Source: Streptomyces spinosus (GTDB lineage Bacteria > Actinomycetota > Actinomycetes > Streptomycetales > Streptomycetaceae). From it: DNA of 64,000 bases. The translations under genes were made by a program, and so were the position numbers. The stretch spans positions 186,001 through 250,000 of the forward strand of contig NZ_JAINRC010000007.1 of NCBI RefSeq assembly GCF_020400655.1, given 5' to 3'. The notes beneath the pieces are model-generated. The model was not told the DNA's origin, searched no databases, and saw only the letters and a program-made list of their open reading frames with translations. Every line of letters begins with the position of its first letter. Position 1 is the first letter of the stretch. Below are positions 42,143-50,733 of this stretch, piece after piece.

Positions 42143-43621
42143 ATGGGGCGTGACGTCCCGGCGCTCGTCTTCACCCGCGAGGACCGCCGCCGGTACCGGA
42201 TCAAGATGCAGGAGTGCCTGGACGCCTTCGCGCAGATGCTCCGCGAGGCACGGTTCGAGTCGGAGCGGCCGCAGGTCGGCCTGGAGATCGAGCTGAACCT
42301 GGTCGACGACGACGCCGAGCCGGCGATGCGGAACAGCGATGTGCTGGAGGCGATCTCCGACCCGGCCTGGTCCACCGAGCTGGGCCGGTTCAACCTGGAG
42401 ATCAACGTGCCGCCCCGGCGGCTGACGGCGGGCGGGCCGGACGCCTGGGAGTCGGAGATCCGGGCCGCGCTGAACCACGCCGACCGGCGGGCCCGCTCGC
42501 TCGGCACCCGCCTGCTCATGGTCGGCATCCTGCCCACGCTGCGGCAGGAGGACATCGGCGAGGACACCCTGTCGGAGAACCCCCGCTACCGCCTGCTCAA
42601 CGACCAGGTCTTCGCGGCCCGCGGCGAGGACCTGCGCATCGAGATCGACGGAGCCGACCGGCTGCGCACCTACGCGGACACGATCACCCCGGAGGCCGCG
42701 TGCACGAGCACGCAGTTTCATCTCCAGGTGTCCCCCGAGGACTTCGCCGGCTACTGGAACGCGGCGCAGGCGATCTCCGGGGTGCAGGTGGCGCTCGCGG
42801 CCAACTCCCCCTTCCTGTTCGGCAAGGAGCTGTGGCACGAGACGCGTATTCCGCTGTTCGAGCAGGCCACCGACACCCGCCCGGAGGAGATCAAGGTGCA
42901 GGGGGTGCGGCCCCGGGTGTGGTTCGGGGAGCGGTGGATCAACAGCGTCTTCGACCTGTTCGAGGAGAACCTGCGGTACTTCCCGGCCCTGCTGCCCCTG
43001 TGCGACGAGCAGGACCCGGCGGAGACGCTGGACCGCGGCGACGTCCCCGAGCTGCCCGAGCTGACCCTGCACAACGGCACGATCTACCGCTGGAACCGGC
43101 CGGTCTACGCCGTCGCGAACGACCTGCCGCACATCCGGGTGGAGAACCGGGTGCTGCCCGCCGGCCCGACCGTGGCCGACACCCTCGCCAACGGCGCCTT
43201 CTACTACGGCCTCACCCGGGCCCTGGTGGAGGAGGACCGACCGGTGTGGTCGCGGATGTCCTTCTCGGCCGCCCGGGACAACCTGCACGCCGCCGCGCGG
43301 CACGGCATCGACGCGCGGCTGTACTGGCCCGGGATGGGTGAGGTGCCGGTGCCGGAACTGGTGCTGCGGCGGCTGCTGCCGCTCGCGCACCAGGGGCTGG
43401 AGCTCTCGGGAATGGACGCGGCGTGGCGGGAGCCGTTGCTCGGCGTCATCGAGCAGCGCTGCGTCACGGCACGCAATGGTGCGGTGTGGCAGAAGGAGAT
43501 GTTCCGTCACCTCGCCGGCACGACGCACGCCGGCCGGCACGAGGTGCTGCGCCGGATGACCCAGGTGTACATCGACTACATGCACCTCAACGCGCCGGTG
43601 CACACCTGGCCGGTCGACTGA
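42143..43621 (+). CDS. GCS2-family carboxylate-amine ligase (glutamate-cysteine-ligase-like)
   Basis: 492-residue protein of the glutamate-cysteine ligase type 2 family. It shows the early VGLEIELNLVDDD (metal/ATP-binding Glu residues), GRFNLEINVPPR, the TPEAACTSTQFHLQVSPEDF segment and VENRVLPAGPTVADT. The family couples an amino acid to a carboxylate with ATP. Actinomycetes use mycothiol and not glutathione, so the true substrate is probably another carboxylate or peptide. It is longer than YbdK-type members (about 370). ATG at 42143. Monocistronic. Confidence 0.88.
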   Translation: MGRDVPALVFTREDRRRYRIKMQECLDAFAQMLREARFESERPQVGLEIELNLVDDDAEPAMRNSDVLEAISDPAWSTELGRFNLEINVPPRRLTAGGPDAWESEIRAALNHADRRARSLGTRLLMVGILPTLRQEDIGEDTLSENPRYRLLNDQVFAARGEDLRIEIDGADRLRTYADTITPEAACTSTQFHLQVSPEDFAGYWNAAQAISGVQVALAANSPFLFGKELWHETRIPLFEQATDTRPEEIKVQGVRPRVWFGERWINSVFDLFEENLRYFPALLPLCDEQDPAETLDRGDVPELPELTLHNGTIYRWNRPVYAVANDLPHIRVENRVLPAGPTVADTLANGAFYYGLTRALVEEDRPVWSRMSFSAARDNLHAAARHGIDARLYWPGMGEVPVPELVLRRLLPLAHQGLELSGMDAAWREPLLGVIEQRCVTARNGAVWQKEMFRHLAGTTHAGRHEVLRRMTQVYIDYMHLNAPVHTWPVD

Positions 43622-43731
43622 CGCGGGTGCGGCCGCCCGGCCGCCGGCTGGTCATCGGGAAACTCCCCGGGCGGTCACCGCGCAAGACGGCCGGGCCGGC
43701 CGCCGATGAACTCCCCCGAGCCCCCGCGAGC

Positions 43732-43758
43732 CCGGCATGATCCAAACGAAAGACCCTA
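43732..43758 (-). repeat. Element sharing sequence with the MMPL-stop element (copy B)
   Basis: CCGGCATGATCCAAACG (43732-43748) followed by AAAGACCCTA on the plus strand. Read on the minus strand it starts at the HxlR stop codon: TAG GGT CTT TCG TTT GGA TCA TGC CGG. The sequence matches the arm and stop region of copy A at 18056-18030. Further similarity extends as GCCGGGCTCGCGGG. Only one arm of the palindrome is present here. Confidence 0.7.
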
Positions 43759-44148
43759 GCCCCGTGCCCCCGCCGGACGTTCCAGGTTCGTCTCGGTGCA
43801 TCCCGACGCCTCCGGCAGATAGGCCTTGGCCCAGTCCGCCAGTTTGCGCAGGGCAGGCTCCAGGGCGGCACCGGACTCGGTCAGCCGGTAGGACACCCGC
43901 AGCGGCGGGCCCTCGTCGACCTCGCGCAGGACGAGGCCGGCCGCGCCGAGCTCGGCGAGCCGGTCGGAGAGCATGCGCTCGCTGATGCCGGGGATGGCCC
44001 GGCGCAGGTCGGCGAAGTACGCGGGCTGTTCGACGAGGACGGCCACGATCGGGCCGCTCCAGCGTTTCCCGAGCAACTGGAAGACACGGGTGATGCCGTC
44101 GTCCACCCGTTTGCACGCCGCGCTGTCGTGGTTCTGCTCCGCCGCCAT
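43756..44148 (-). CDS. HxlR-family transcriptional regulator
   Basis: 130-residue winged-helix regulator of the HxlR (DUF24) family. AACKRVDDGITRVFQLLGKRW with the early Cys, then the recognition region RAIPGISERMLSDRLAELGA, and the wing LVLREVDEGPPLRVSY are typical. The single N-terminal Cys (residue 12) is often a redox or electrophile sensor in this family. It is divergent from the azoreductase, a frequent and sensible pairing for quinone/electrophile stress. The ATG at 44148 follows GGGGGC. Its stop codon lies in the copy-B repeat. Confidence 0.92.
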   Translation of the reverse strand: MAAEQNHDSAACKRVDDGITRVFQLLGKRWSGPIVAVLVEQPAYFADLRRAIPGISERMLSDRLAELGAAGLVLREVDEGPPLRVSYRLTESGAALEPALRKLADWAKAYLPEASGCTETNLERPAGARG

Positions 44149-44278
44149 GCCCCCAGCTTACTATCCCGCCGTAGGGGGCTGAAGAAAAGTAAGTGAGTGT
44201 GTTAAACATAGTTCTGAACGAAACGTGAGCCGACGCCTCGGCGCCCGGCCGTCCTGCCCCATTTCAGGAGAAATCCGC
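44149..44278. promoter_or_regulatory. Divergent regulatory region between HxlR and azoreductase
   Basis: About 130 bp with an AT-rich core at 44180-44215 (GAAAAGTAAG ... GTTAAACATAG), unusual for this genome. CTTACT (44158-44163) and AGTAAG (44189-44194) form a spaced inverted repeat that could be the HxlR operator. Exact promoter boxes were not assigned. The ribosome site AGGAG lies at the right end. Confidence 0.5.
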
Positions 44279-44929
44279 ATGCCCACCCTGCTGCACATCG
44301 ACTCGTCCGTGTTCTCGACCGAGGCGTCGGCCTCCCGCGCCGTGACGGCGACCTTCCGCAAGCACTGGCAGGAGCAGCACCCCGACGGCACGGTCGTCTA
44401 CCGCGACCTTGCCGCCGACCCCGTGCCGCACCTCTCGGCGGAGGCGCACGTCGCCGGCTTCGTCCCCCCGTCCGCGCACTCGCCCGAGCAGGCCGCCGTC
44501 TTCGCGGAGCGCGTCAAGCTGATCGAGGAGCTGGAGCAGGCCGACGCAGTGCTGATCGGCGCTCCGATGTACAACTACACGATCCCGTCGACCCTGAAGG
44601 CCTGGCTGGACAACGTGATCCTGTTCGGCCGCACCGCGGGCGAGACCCCGTCCGCCAAGGGCACCCCGGTGACCGTCGTCGCCAGCCGCGGCGGCTCCTA
44701 CGCGCCGGGTACCCCGCGCGAGGGGTACGAGTACGTCCAGAACTACCTCACGGCCGTCCTCGCCGACGCCTTGGGCCTGGACCTGGACTTCATCGTCCCG
44801 GAGCTGACCATGGCCCCGCAGAACCCGGCGATGGCCGAGCTGATCCCGCTGTACGAGGCCTCCCGGGACCAGGCCCACGCGGCCGCGGCCGACAAGGCCA
44901 AGCGGCTCGCGGAGCGCCTCGCGGCCTGA
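44279..44929 (+). CDS. azoR: FMN-dependent NADH:azoreductase
   Basis: 216-residue flavodoxin-fold reductase. The FMN-phosphate loop LHIDSSVFSTEASASRAV (about 6-23), the APMYNYTIPSTLKAWLDNV motif (dimer/FMN contact, about 93-111) and SRGGSYAPGT are the azoreductase signatures. It reduces azo dyes and quinones with NADH and guards against electrophiles. The ATG at 44279 follows AGGAGAAATCCGC. It is probably controlled by the divergent HxlR protein. Confidence 0.95.
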   Translation: MPTLLHIDSSVFSTEASASRAVTATFRKHWQEQHPDGTVVYRDLAADPVPHLSAEAHVAGFVPPSAHSPEQAAVFAERVKLIEELEQADAVLIGAPMYNYTIPSTLKAWLDNVILFGRTAGETPSAKGTPVTVVASRGGSYAPGTPREGYEYVQNYLTAVLADALGLDLDFIVPELTMAPQNPAMAELIPLYEASRDQAHAAAADKAKRLAERLAA

Positions 44930-44950
44930 CCCTCCGCGTAGCGCACGACG

Positions 44951-44977
44951 GACCCCGGGCACGGGCGGCCCGGGGTC
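44951..44977. terminator. Bidirectional hairpin terminator
   Basis: A perfect 10-bp stem (GACCCCGGGC / GCCCGGGGTC) with a 7-base loop between the azoreductase stop (44929) and the convergent Cache-domain gene (ending at 45009). Confidence 0.75.
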
Positions 44978-45008
44978 GCACGCGTGCGCGGGGCCGGCCG
45001 GAGCCCGC

Positions 45009-45770
45009 TCAGGCCAGGACCAGCACCAGCGGCACGGCCTCGCACGGCACCAGCCGCAGGCCGTCGTACCCGCCGGGCCGCCCGGCGGTGAGGAGTTCGC
45101 CGAAGTCCGGGCCCTTGGTCAGGGAGCCGGCCAGGTGGGCGGGGTCGGCGGAGGCGGCGACCCGGCCGCGCGCGTTCACCAGGCGGGCCGGCCGGGACAG
45201 GCGGCGCAGCAGCGGAAGCACGGCCGCCTCGAAGTGCCGCAGGTACACGTCGGCCGCGGCGACCCCGGCGAACCGCCCCTCGCTCCACACCGGTTCGGAC
45301 AGGGTGAGGCTGTACTCGTCGGAGCAGAGGTAGTCCACGTACGGTCCGGCGACGGCCCGGCGCCCGGTGTCCCGGGGCAGCGCGAACCAGTCCCAGTGCG
45401 TGTAGTCGGAGTAGGCCGACCGGCCGGGGTCGAGATCGAGCAGGAGCGGGCGTACGGCGCCGTCGGCGCCCGCCTGCCACCACTCCAGCCAGGCCGGCAC
45501 GTCGGCCAGCAGGCCCGGGGCGGCGACGAAGCCGGCGCCGGAGACCAGTTCCTCGCGGTCGAGGCGCAGATGGAGACCGGGGCGCAGTGCGGCGAGGTCA
45601 CGGCTGGCGGGCCGGCGCCCCTCGGCGGCCACCCGTTCCAGCAGGGCCGCGGTGTCGGCACGGGTGGCGGCGACCGACGTGAAGACGGCCTCCAGCGCGC
45701 CGCGCACCCGCGCGGCCACCCACGCCTCCTGGTGCGTCACGGCAGTGGCGAGCCCGGCGCTGACGCCCAT
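45009..45770 (-). CDS. Soluble Cache-domain protein
   Basis: 253-residue protein with a dCache-like sensor fold: LRPGLHLRLDREELVSGAGF, WLEWWQAG, SAYSDYTHWDWFALPRDTGR and AVAGPYVDYLCSDEYSLTLS with FAGVAAADVYLRHFEAAVLP. This matches ligand-binding Cache domains (amino acids, polyamines, carboxylates). Unlike most Cache domains it has no signal peptide or membrane helix. It lies in the same minus-strand unit as the FadR/GntR regulator (37-nt gap) and near the polyamine-type importer, so it may sense that cargo inside the cell. ATG at 45770 after TGGAGGACAC. Confidence 0.8.
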   Translation of the reverse strand: MGVSAGLATAVTHQEAWVAARVRGALEAVFTSVAATRADTAALLERVAAEGRRPASRDLAALRPGLHLRLDREELVSGAGFVAAPGLLADVPAWLEWWQAGADGAVRPLLLDLDPGRSAYSDYTHWDWFALPRDTGRRAVAGPYVDYLCSDEYSLTLSEPVWSEGRFAGVAAADVYLRHFEAAVLPLLRRLSRPARLVNARGRVAASADPAHLAGSLTKGPDFGELLTAGRPGGYDGLRLVPCEAVPLVLVLA

Positions 45771-45807
45771 GTGTCCTCCAGCGGACGAGGAACCGGACGC
45801 GGCGCGG

Positions 45808-46554
45808 TCAGAGGGTCAGACGCGCGGCGACGAGCCGCGCCGTCGACTCCCTGACGCACCGCTCGGCCAGCGTGCCGGCCGTTTCGTGGGCCCCATCTTG
45901 CACGGCGCAGATGACGGCGCGATGACGGTCCGCAACTTCTTCACGACATGCGTCGTCTGCGAGGACGAGGCAGAGCAGGGCGCCGACCTCGCTCTGCAGG
46001 GCGACCTGTTCGCGGGTGAGCCGGGCGGACTGCGCGGCGGCGGCGAGCTCGACGTGGAAGCGCCCGTACAGCCGGCTGCGCGCCGCCGCGTCCTCGGCGC
46101 GCGCCAGCTCCTCGGCCGTACGGCGCAGGGGCTGGAGGTCCGCGGGTTCGGTGCGCTGGGCGGCGAGCCGGGCGGCGGCGCCGGACAGGGCGGCCCAGTG
46201 GTCGCCGAGGTCGCGCAGTTCCTCGGTGCTCCAGCCGCGCAGCCGCGCCCTGAGCCGGTCGTCCGCGGGGACCTCGGGCAGGGAGACGAAGCTGCCACCG
46301 CCGCGGCCCCGGCGGGTGGTGAGCAGGCCCTGCTGCCGCAGTGCCATGAGCGCCTCGCGCAAGGTGACCGTGGAGACGCCGAGCTGCCCGGCCAGTTCGC
46401 TCTCGCCGGGGAGCTGTTCGCCGTCGGCGAGGAGGCCCAGCTCTATGGCGTCGCCGAGGCGGCGGACGACGGCGTCCACGCGGGCCCGGCTGTCCACCGG
46501 GCTGAAGACCGCCTTGCGGGCGCCTCCGTCGGTCTCGTGCTGCCTCACGGCCAT
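45808..46554 (-). CDS. FadR-subfamily GntR regulator
   Basis: About 248 residues. The winged helix (EQLPGESELAGQLGVSTVTL REALMALRQQGLL pattern) sits at residues 47-80; a helical FCD domain follows with His and Asp residues that bind a metal/ligand (FHVELAAAA, HRAVICAVQDG). It is divergent from the ABC importer and transcribed with the Cache-domain gene. The palindromic site at 46570-46598 is its likely operator, so it would control uptake in response to an acid or polyamine. ATG at 46554; an adjoining GTG at 46557 is an alternative. Confidence 0.9.
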   Translation of the reverse strand: MAVRQHETDGGARKAVFSPVDSRARVDAVVRRLGDAIELGLLADGEQLPGESELAGQLGVSTVTLREALMALRQQGLLTTRRGRGGGSFVSLPEVPADDRLRARLRGWSTEELRDLGDHWAALSGAAARLAAQRTEPADLQPLRRTAEELARAEDAAARSRLYGRFHVELAAAAQSARLTREQVALQSEVGALLCLVLADDACREEVADRHRAVICAVQDGAHETAGTLAERCVRESTARLVAARLTL

Positions 46555-46569
46555 CACCTCGCGCGTTGA

Positions 46570-46622
46570 CTCAAGCTTTACCTTAAGGGGACCTTGAGCT
46601 ATGACCTATGACTTCATATGTT
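46570..46622 (+). promoter_or_regulatory. Promoter and operator of the polyamine-type importer
   Basis: TTGAGC (46594-46599) and TATGTT (46617-46622) are separated by 17 nt, a good -35/-10 pair. An inverted repeat CTCAAG ... CTTGAG (46570-46598) with a central CCTTAAGG (46581-46588) overlaps the -35 box. This is the natural site for the divergent GntR protein. Confidence 0.6.
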
Positions 46623-46658
46623 TGCGATCAACGTTCAGCGCCCCAGAAAGGTTCCCGT

Positions 46659-47690
46659 ATGGAGGGAATGGCGATCCGGCTCCAGGGCCTGCGCAAGTCG
46701 TTCGGCGGGACCACCGCCGTCGACGGCGTCGACCTGGAGATACGGGACGGCGAGTTCTTCTCGATGCTCGGCCCGTCCGGCTCCGGCAAGACGACGGTGC
46801 TGCGGCTCGTCGCCGGGTTCGAGACCCCCGACCGCGGCCGGATCGAACTCGCCGGGCAGGAGGTCACCGACCTCGCCCCGTTCGAGCGGGACGTGCACAC
46901 CGTCTTCCAGGACTACGCGCTGTTTCCGCACATGACGGTCGAACAGAACGTCGCCTACGGGCTGAGGATCCGCCGGATACCCAAGGCGGAACGCCTGGTC
47001 CGCGCCCGCAAGGCGCTGGCCGAGGTCCGCCTCGAAGGCTACGGCCAGCGCCGGCCCGCCCAGCTCTCCGGCGGCCAGCGCCAGCGGGTCGCGCTCGCCC
47101 GCGCGCTCGTGGGCCGCCCCCGCGTCCTGCTGCTCGACGAGCCGCTCGGCGCGCTCGACCTGAAGCTGCGCGAGCAGATGCAGGTCGAACTCAAGGCCAT
47201 CCAGCGCGAGGTGGGCATCACCTTCGTCTTCGTCACCCACGACCAGGAGGAGGCGCTGACGATGAGCGACCGGATCGCCGTCTTCGACCAGGGCCGCGTC
47301 GCCCAGGTCGGCACCCCCGCGGAGATCTACGAACGCCCCGCGACCCCCTTCGTCGCCTCCTTCGTCGGCACCTCCAACCTGCTCGAAGGCGAGGCGGCCC
47401 ACCGGATCACCGGCTCCGCCGGCACGTACAACATCCGTCCGGAGAAGATCCGCGTCCTGAAGGAGGCCGCCGAGGCCGACGAGCCCGGCCACGCCACGGC
47501 CACCGGCACCGTCGCCGAGGTCGTCTACCTCGGCGACGCCACCCGCTTCCTGGTCGACCTGGACGGCGGCGGCCGGCTCACCGCGCTCCAGCAGAACCTG
47601 GAGACCTCCTCCGCGGACGTCGCCGCCTACCGCGGCACCCGGGTCCGCCTGCAGTGGCACCGCCGGCACGCCGTCCGGCTCCCCTCCTGA
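46659..47690 (+). CDS. Polyamine-type ABC importer ATPase (PotA-like)
   Basis: 343-residue ATPase. Walker A GPSGSGKTT, ABC signature LSGGQRQRVALARAL, Walker B VLLLDEPLGALD, and His switch FVTHDQEEALTMSD are all intact. A C-terminal TOBE domain (IRPEKIRVL) is present, as in importers of spermidine/putrescine, iron or sulfate. ATG at 46659 after AAAGG; an ATG 9 nt downstream is also possible. First gene of the four-gene importer. Confidence 0.94.
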   Translation: MEGMAIRLQGLRKSFGGTTAVDGVDLEIRDGEFFSMLGPSGSGKTTVLRLVAGFETPDRGRIELAGQEVTDLAPFERDVHTVFQDYALFPHMTVEQNVAYGLRIRRIPKAERLVRARKALAEVRLEGYGQRRPAQLSGGQRQRVALARALVGRPRVLLLDEPLGALDLKLREQMQVELKAIQREVGITFVFVTHDQEEALTMSDRIAVFDQGRVAQVGTPAEIYERPATPFVASFVGTSNLLEGEAAHRITGSAGTYNIRPEKIRVLKEAAEADEPGHATATGTVAEVVYLGDATRFLVDLDGGGRLTALQQNLETSSADVAAYRGTRVRLQWHRRHAVRLPS

Positions 47691-47719
47691 CCCCGTCCCC
47701 CTCCCCCCTGGAGAACGCC

Positions 47720-48919
47720 GTGCGTCTCACCCGTACCCTGCGCGCCTCGGCCGTCTGCGCCGCCGCGCTGCTGCTCGCCGCCGCCTGCGACTCCTCCGGC
47801 TCCGGCGGCACCTCCGCCACCGGCCTCAACCCGCCCGACCTCAAGGCCCCCACGAAGCTCGGCAGGACGGAGGGCCAGGTCAACCTCGTCGCCTGGGCCG
47901 GCTACGTCGAGGACGGCTCCAACGACCCCAAGGTGGACTGGGTCACCGACTTCGAGAAGCGGACGGGGTGCCAGGTCCACTCGAAGGTCGCCGCCAGCTC
48001 GGACGAGATGGTCAAGCTGATGAAGACCGGCGAGTACGACGCCGTCTCCGCCTCCGGCGACGCCTCGCTGCGCCTGATCGCCTCCGGTGACGCGGCCCCC
48101 GTCAACACCGCTCTGGTCCCCAACTACAAGGACGTCTTCAGCGGGTTGAAGAACGGTGCCTGGAACTCCGTGAAGGGCAAGATGTACGGCATCCCGCACG
48201 GCCGGGGCGCCAACCTGCTGATGTACGACACGGCGAAGGTGAAGCCCGCGCCCACCTCCTGGTCCGCCGTCTTCGACGACGCCTCCCGGTACAAGGGGCA
48301 CGTCACCGCCTACGACTCGCCGATCTACATCGCCGACGCCGCCCTGTACCTCAAGGCCACCAAGCCCGGATTGAAGATCAAGGACCCCTACGCACTCGAC
48401 CAGAAGCAGTTCGACGCGGCCGTGGCACTGCTGAAGCGGCAGAACGCGAACGTCGGCGAGTACTGGAGCGACTACCTGAAGGAGGTCTCCGCGTTCAAGA
48501 GCGGGGACTCGGTCGTCGGCACGACCTGGCAGGTCATCGCCAACCTCGCCGCATCCGAGGGCGCGAAGGTCAAGGCGCTGGTCCCGAAGGAGGGTTCGAC
48601 CGGCTGGTCGGACACCTGGATGGTCTCCGCCAAGGCCAAGCACCCCAACTGCGCCTACAAGTGGCTGGACTGGATCGTCTCCCCCAAGGTCAACGCCCAG
48701 GTCGCCGAGTACTTCGGCGAGGCTCCCGCCAACTCCAAGGCGTGCGCCGAGACCAGCGACAAGAACTTCTGCACGGTCTACCACGCTGCCGACGAGAGCT
48801 ACTGGAAGAAGATCGCCTTCTGGAACACGCCCATCGAGCAGTGCCTCGACGGCCGCACGGACGTCCGTTGCGTCCCGTACGCCAAGTGGGTGCAGGCCTG
48901 GACCGAGATCAAGGGCTGA
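47720..48919 (+). CDS. Polyamine-type extracellular binding lipoprotein (PotD-like)
   Basis: 399-residue lipoprotein: basic start, hydrophobic core, lipobox LLLAAAC, then a Ser/Gly linker. The mature part has NLVAWAGYVEDGSNDPKVDW, the GEYDAVSASGDASLRLIASG segment and MYGIPHGRGANLLMYDT, which fit spermidine/putrescine-type binding proteins. Four extra Cys near the C-terminus (ACAETSDKNFCTVY and QCLDGRTDVRC) could form disulfides. The GTG at 47720 follows CTGGAGAACGCC. Confidence 0.9.
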   Translation: MRLTRTLRASAVCAAALLLAAACDSSGSGGTSATGLNPPDLKAPTKLGRTEGQVNLVAWAGYVEDGSNDPKVDWVTDFEKRTGCQVHSKVAASSDEMVKLMKTGEYDAVSASGDASLRLIASGDAAPVNTALVPNYKDVFSGLKNGAWNSVKGKMYGIPHGRGANLLMYDTAKVKPAPTSWSAVFDDASRYKGHVTAYDSPIYIADAALYLKATKPGLKIKDPYALDQKQFDAAVALLKRQNANVGEYWSDYLKEVSAFKSGDSVVGTTWQVIANLAASEGAKVKALVPKEGSTGWSDTWMVSAKAKHPNCAYKWLDWIVSPKVNAQVAEYFGEAPANSKACAETSDKNFCTVYHAADESYWKKIAFWNTPIEQCLDGRTDVRCVPYAKWVQAWTEIKG

Positions 48920-48922
48920 GCC

Positions 48923-49816
48923 GTGACGACCGATCTGCCGACCGCCGCCGGCCGGGGCACCGTCCGGCGGCTCGCCGGAACCCTGCACCGCAGACCCCGG
49001 CTGCGGCTGGCCCTCCTGCTCACCGCCCCGCTGCTGTGGCTCGCCGTCCTCTACCTCGGCTCGCTCGCGGTGCTGTTCGTCTCCGCCTTCTGGACGACGG
49101 ACTCCTTCACCTCCCAGGTGGTGAAGGTCTGGTCGACGGACAACTTCCACGCGCTGTTCACGACACCGGTCTTCCGGCAGGTCGTCCTGCGCAGCGTCGG
49201 GGTGGCCCTCGCGGTGACCGCGCTGTGCGCGCTGATCGCCTTCCCGGTCGCCTTCTACACCGCGCGCGTGGCCCGGCCGAGGTGGCGTCCGCTGCTCGTC
49301 GTGGGCATCCTCACCCCGCTGTGGGCGAGTTACCTGGTCAAGGTGTACGCCTGGCGGCTGATCCTCTCCGAGGGAGGTCTCGCCGACTGGATGCTCGCGC
49401 CGTTCGGACTGAGCGGCCCCGGCTACGGTCTGCCCGCCACGGTCCTCACCCTGACCTACCTCTGGCTGCCGTACATGATCCTGCCGATCCACACGGCGCT
49501 GGAACAGCTCCCGGCCGGCCTGCTCGACGCCTCCGCCGACCTCGGGGCCCGGCCGGGGCGCACCTTCCGCTCGGTCGTCCTGCCCATGGTGCTGCCCTCG
49601 GTCGCCGCCGGGTCGGTGTTCACCTTCTCGCTCAGCCTCGGCGACTACATCACCGTGCAGATCGTCGGCGGCAAGACCCAGCTGATCGGCAACCTCGTCT
49701 ACTCCAACATCGAACTCAACCTGCCCATGGCCGCCGCCCTCGGCACCGTGCCGGTGGCCGTCATCGTCCTGTACCTGCTGGCGATCCGCCGTACCGGCGC
49801 CCTGAACAGCCTGTGA
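48923..49816 (+). CDS. Polyamine-type ABC permease 1 (PotB-like)
   Basis: 297-residue membrane protein with six helices. The first is LALLLTAPLLWLAVLYLGSL (about 29-48). The EAA-like loop LLDASADLGARPGRTFRSVV docks the ATPase. It starts with GTG 3 nt after the binding-protein stop, so the operon is tightly packed. The partner permease follows 41 nt downstream. Confidence 0.93.
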   Translation: MTTDLPTAAGRGTVRRLAGTLHRRPRLRLALLLTAPLLWLAVLYLGSLAVLFVSAFWTTDSFTSQVVKVWSTDNFHALFTTPVFRQVVLRSVGVALAVTALCALIAFPVAFYTARVARPRWRPLLVVGILTPLWASYLVKVYAWRLILSEGGLADWMLAPFGLSGPGYGLPATVLTLTYLWLPYMILPIHTALEQLPAGLLDASADLGARPGRTFRSVVLPMVLPSVAAGSVFTFSLSLGDYITVQIVGGKTQLIGNLVYSNIELNLPMAAALGTVPVAVIVLYLLAIRRTGALNSL

Positions 49817-49857
49817 CCCGCCCGCACACCCGTCGGAAGCCGAAGAGGAAGAGCGCC

Positions 49858-50673
49858 ATGCACCTCAGCCGCACCGCCCGCATCGCCCTGCGCATCGGCG
49901 CCGGGCTCGGCTTCGCGGTGATCTACGTCCCGCTGCTGCTCGTCCTGGTCAACTCCCTCAACCCGGACCGCAGCGCGAGCTGGCCGCCGCCGGGCCTCAC
50001 CGTGCGCTGGTGGTCGGTGGCCGCGCACAACTCCGGTGCCCGCGAGGCCCTGTGGGTGTCGGTGAAGGCGGGGCTGGGGGCGACGGCCGTCGCGCTGGTC
50101 CTCGGGACGCTGATCGCGTTCGCCGTGGCCCGGCACCGCTTCTTCGGCCGGGACGCGGTGTCCTTCATCGTGGTCCTGCCGATCGCGCTGCCCGGCATCG
50201 TCACGGGCATCGCCCTCAACTCGGCCTTCAGCACGGTGCTGGAGCCGCTCGGCGTGGGGCTGGGGCTGTTCACCGTGATCGTCGGGCACGCCACCTTCTG
50301 CATCGTGGTGGTCTTCAACAACGTGGTGGCCCGGCTGCGCCGTACGTCCGGCTCGTACGAGGAGGCGGCCATGGACCTCGGCGCGACCAGCTTCCGCGCC
50401 TTCGTGGACATCACCTTCCCGCTGGTCCGCTCCGCGCTGCTGGCCGGCGGCCTGCTCGCCTTCGCCCTGTCCTTCGACGAGATCGTGGTCACCACGTTCA
50501 CCGCGGGGCCGGGCATCGAGACCCTGCCCATCTGGATCTTCGGCAACATGACCCGGCCGCAGCAGGCGCCGGTGGTGAACGTCGTGGCCGCCGTCCTCGT
50601 CCTGCTGTCGGTGGTCCCGATCTACCTCGCCCAGCGGCTGTCGGGGGACACGGCGACGTCCAGCCGGGTGTGA
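49858..50673 (+). CDS. Polyamine-type ABC permease 2 (PotC-like)
   Basis: 271-residue six-helix permease. Motifs: FAVIYVPLLLVLVNSLN (helix 1), GHATFCIVVVFNNVVARL and the docking loop YEEAAMDLGATSFRAFVDIT. ALSFDEIVVTTFTAGPG is typical of PotC. ATG at 49858 preceded by AAGAGGAAGAG. Last gene of the operon. Confidence 0.93.
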   Translation: MHLSRTARIALRIGAGLGFAVIYVPLLLVLVNSLNPDRSASWPPPGLTVRWWSVAAHNSGAREALWVSVKAGLGATAVALVLGTLIAFAVARHRFFGRDAVSFIVVLPIALPGIVTGIALNSAFSTVLEPLGVGLGLFTVIVGHATFCIVVVFNNVVARLRRTSGSYEEAAMDLGATSFRAFVDITFPLVRSALLAGGLLAFALSFDEIVVTTFTAGPGIETLPIWIFGNMTRPQQAPVVNVVAAVLVLLSVVPIYLAQRLSGDTATSSRV

Positions 50674-50733
50674 ACGACGGCGACACCCGCGCGGTGCGGT
50701 CCCGGGAGCGCGGGCCGGTGCGAACCTGCGCCC

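Noticed and set aside
40634..43603. A 989-codon open frame on the minus strand
   Set aside because: It is antisense to the methyltransferase and GCS2 genes, both of which have clear family motifs; its composition is that of a GC shadow.
46570..46598. The CTCAAG...CTTGAG repeat as an HspR site
   Set aside because: Arm orientation and spacing differ from HAIR, there is no heat-shock gene here, and a GntR gene is directly divergent.
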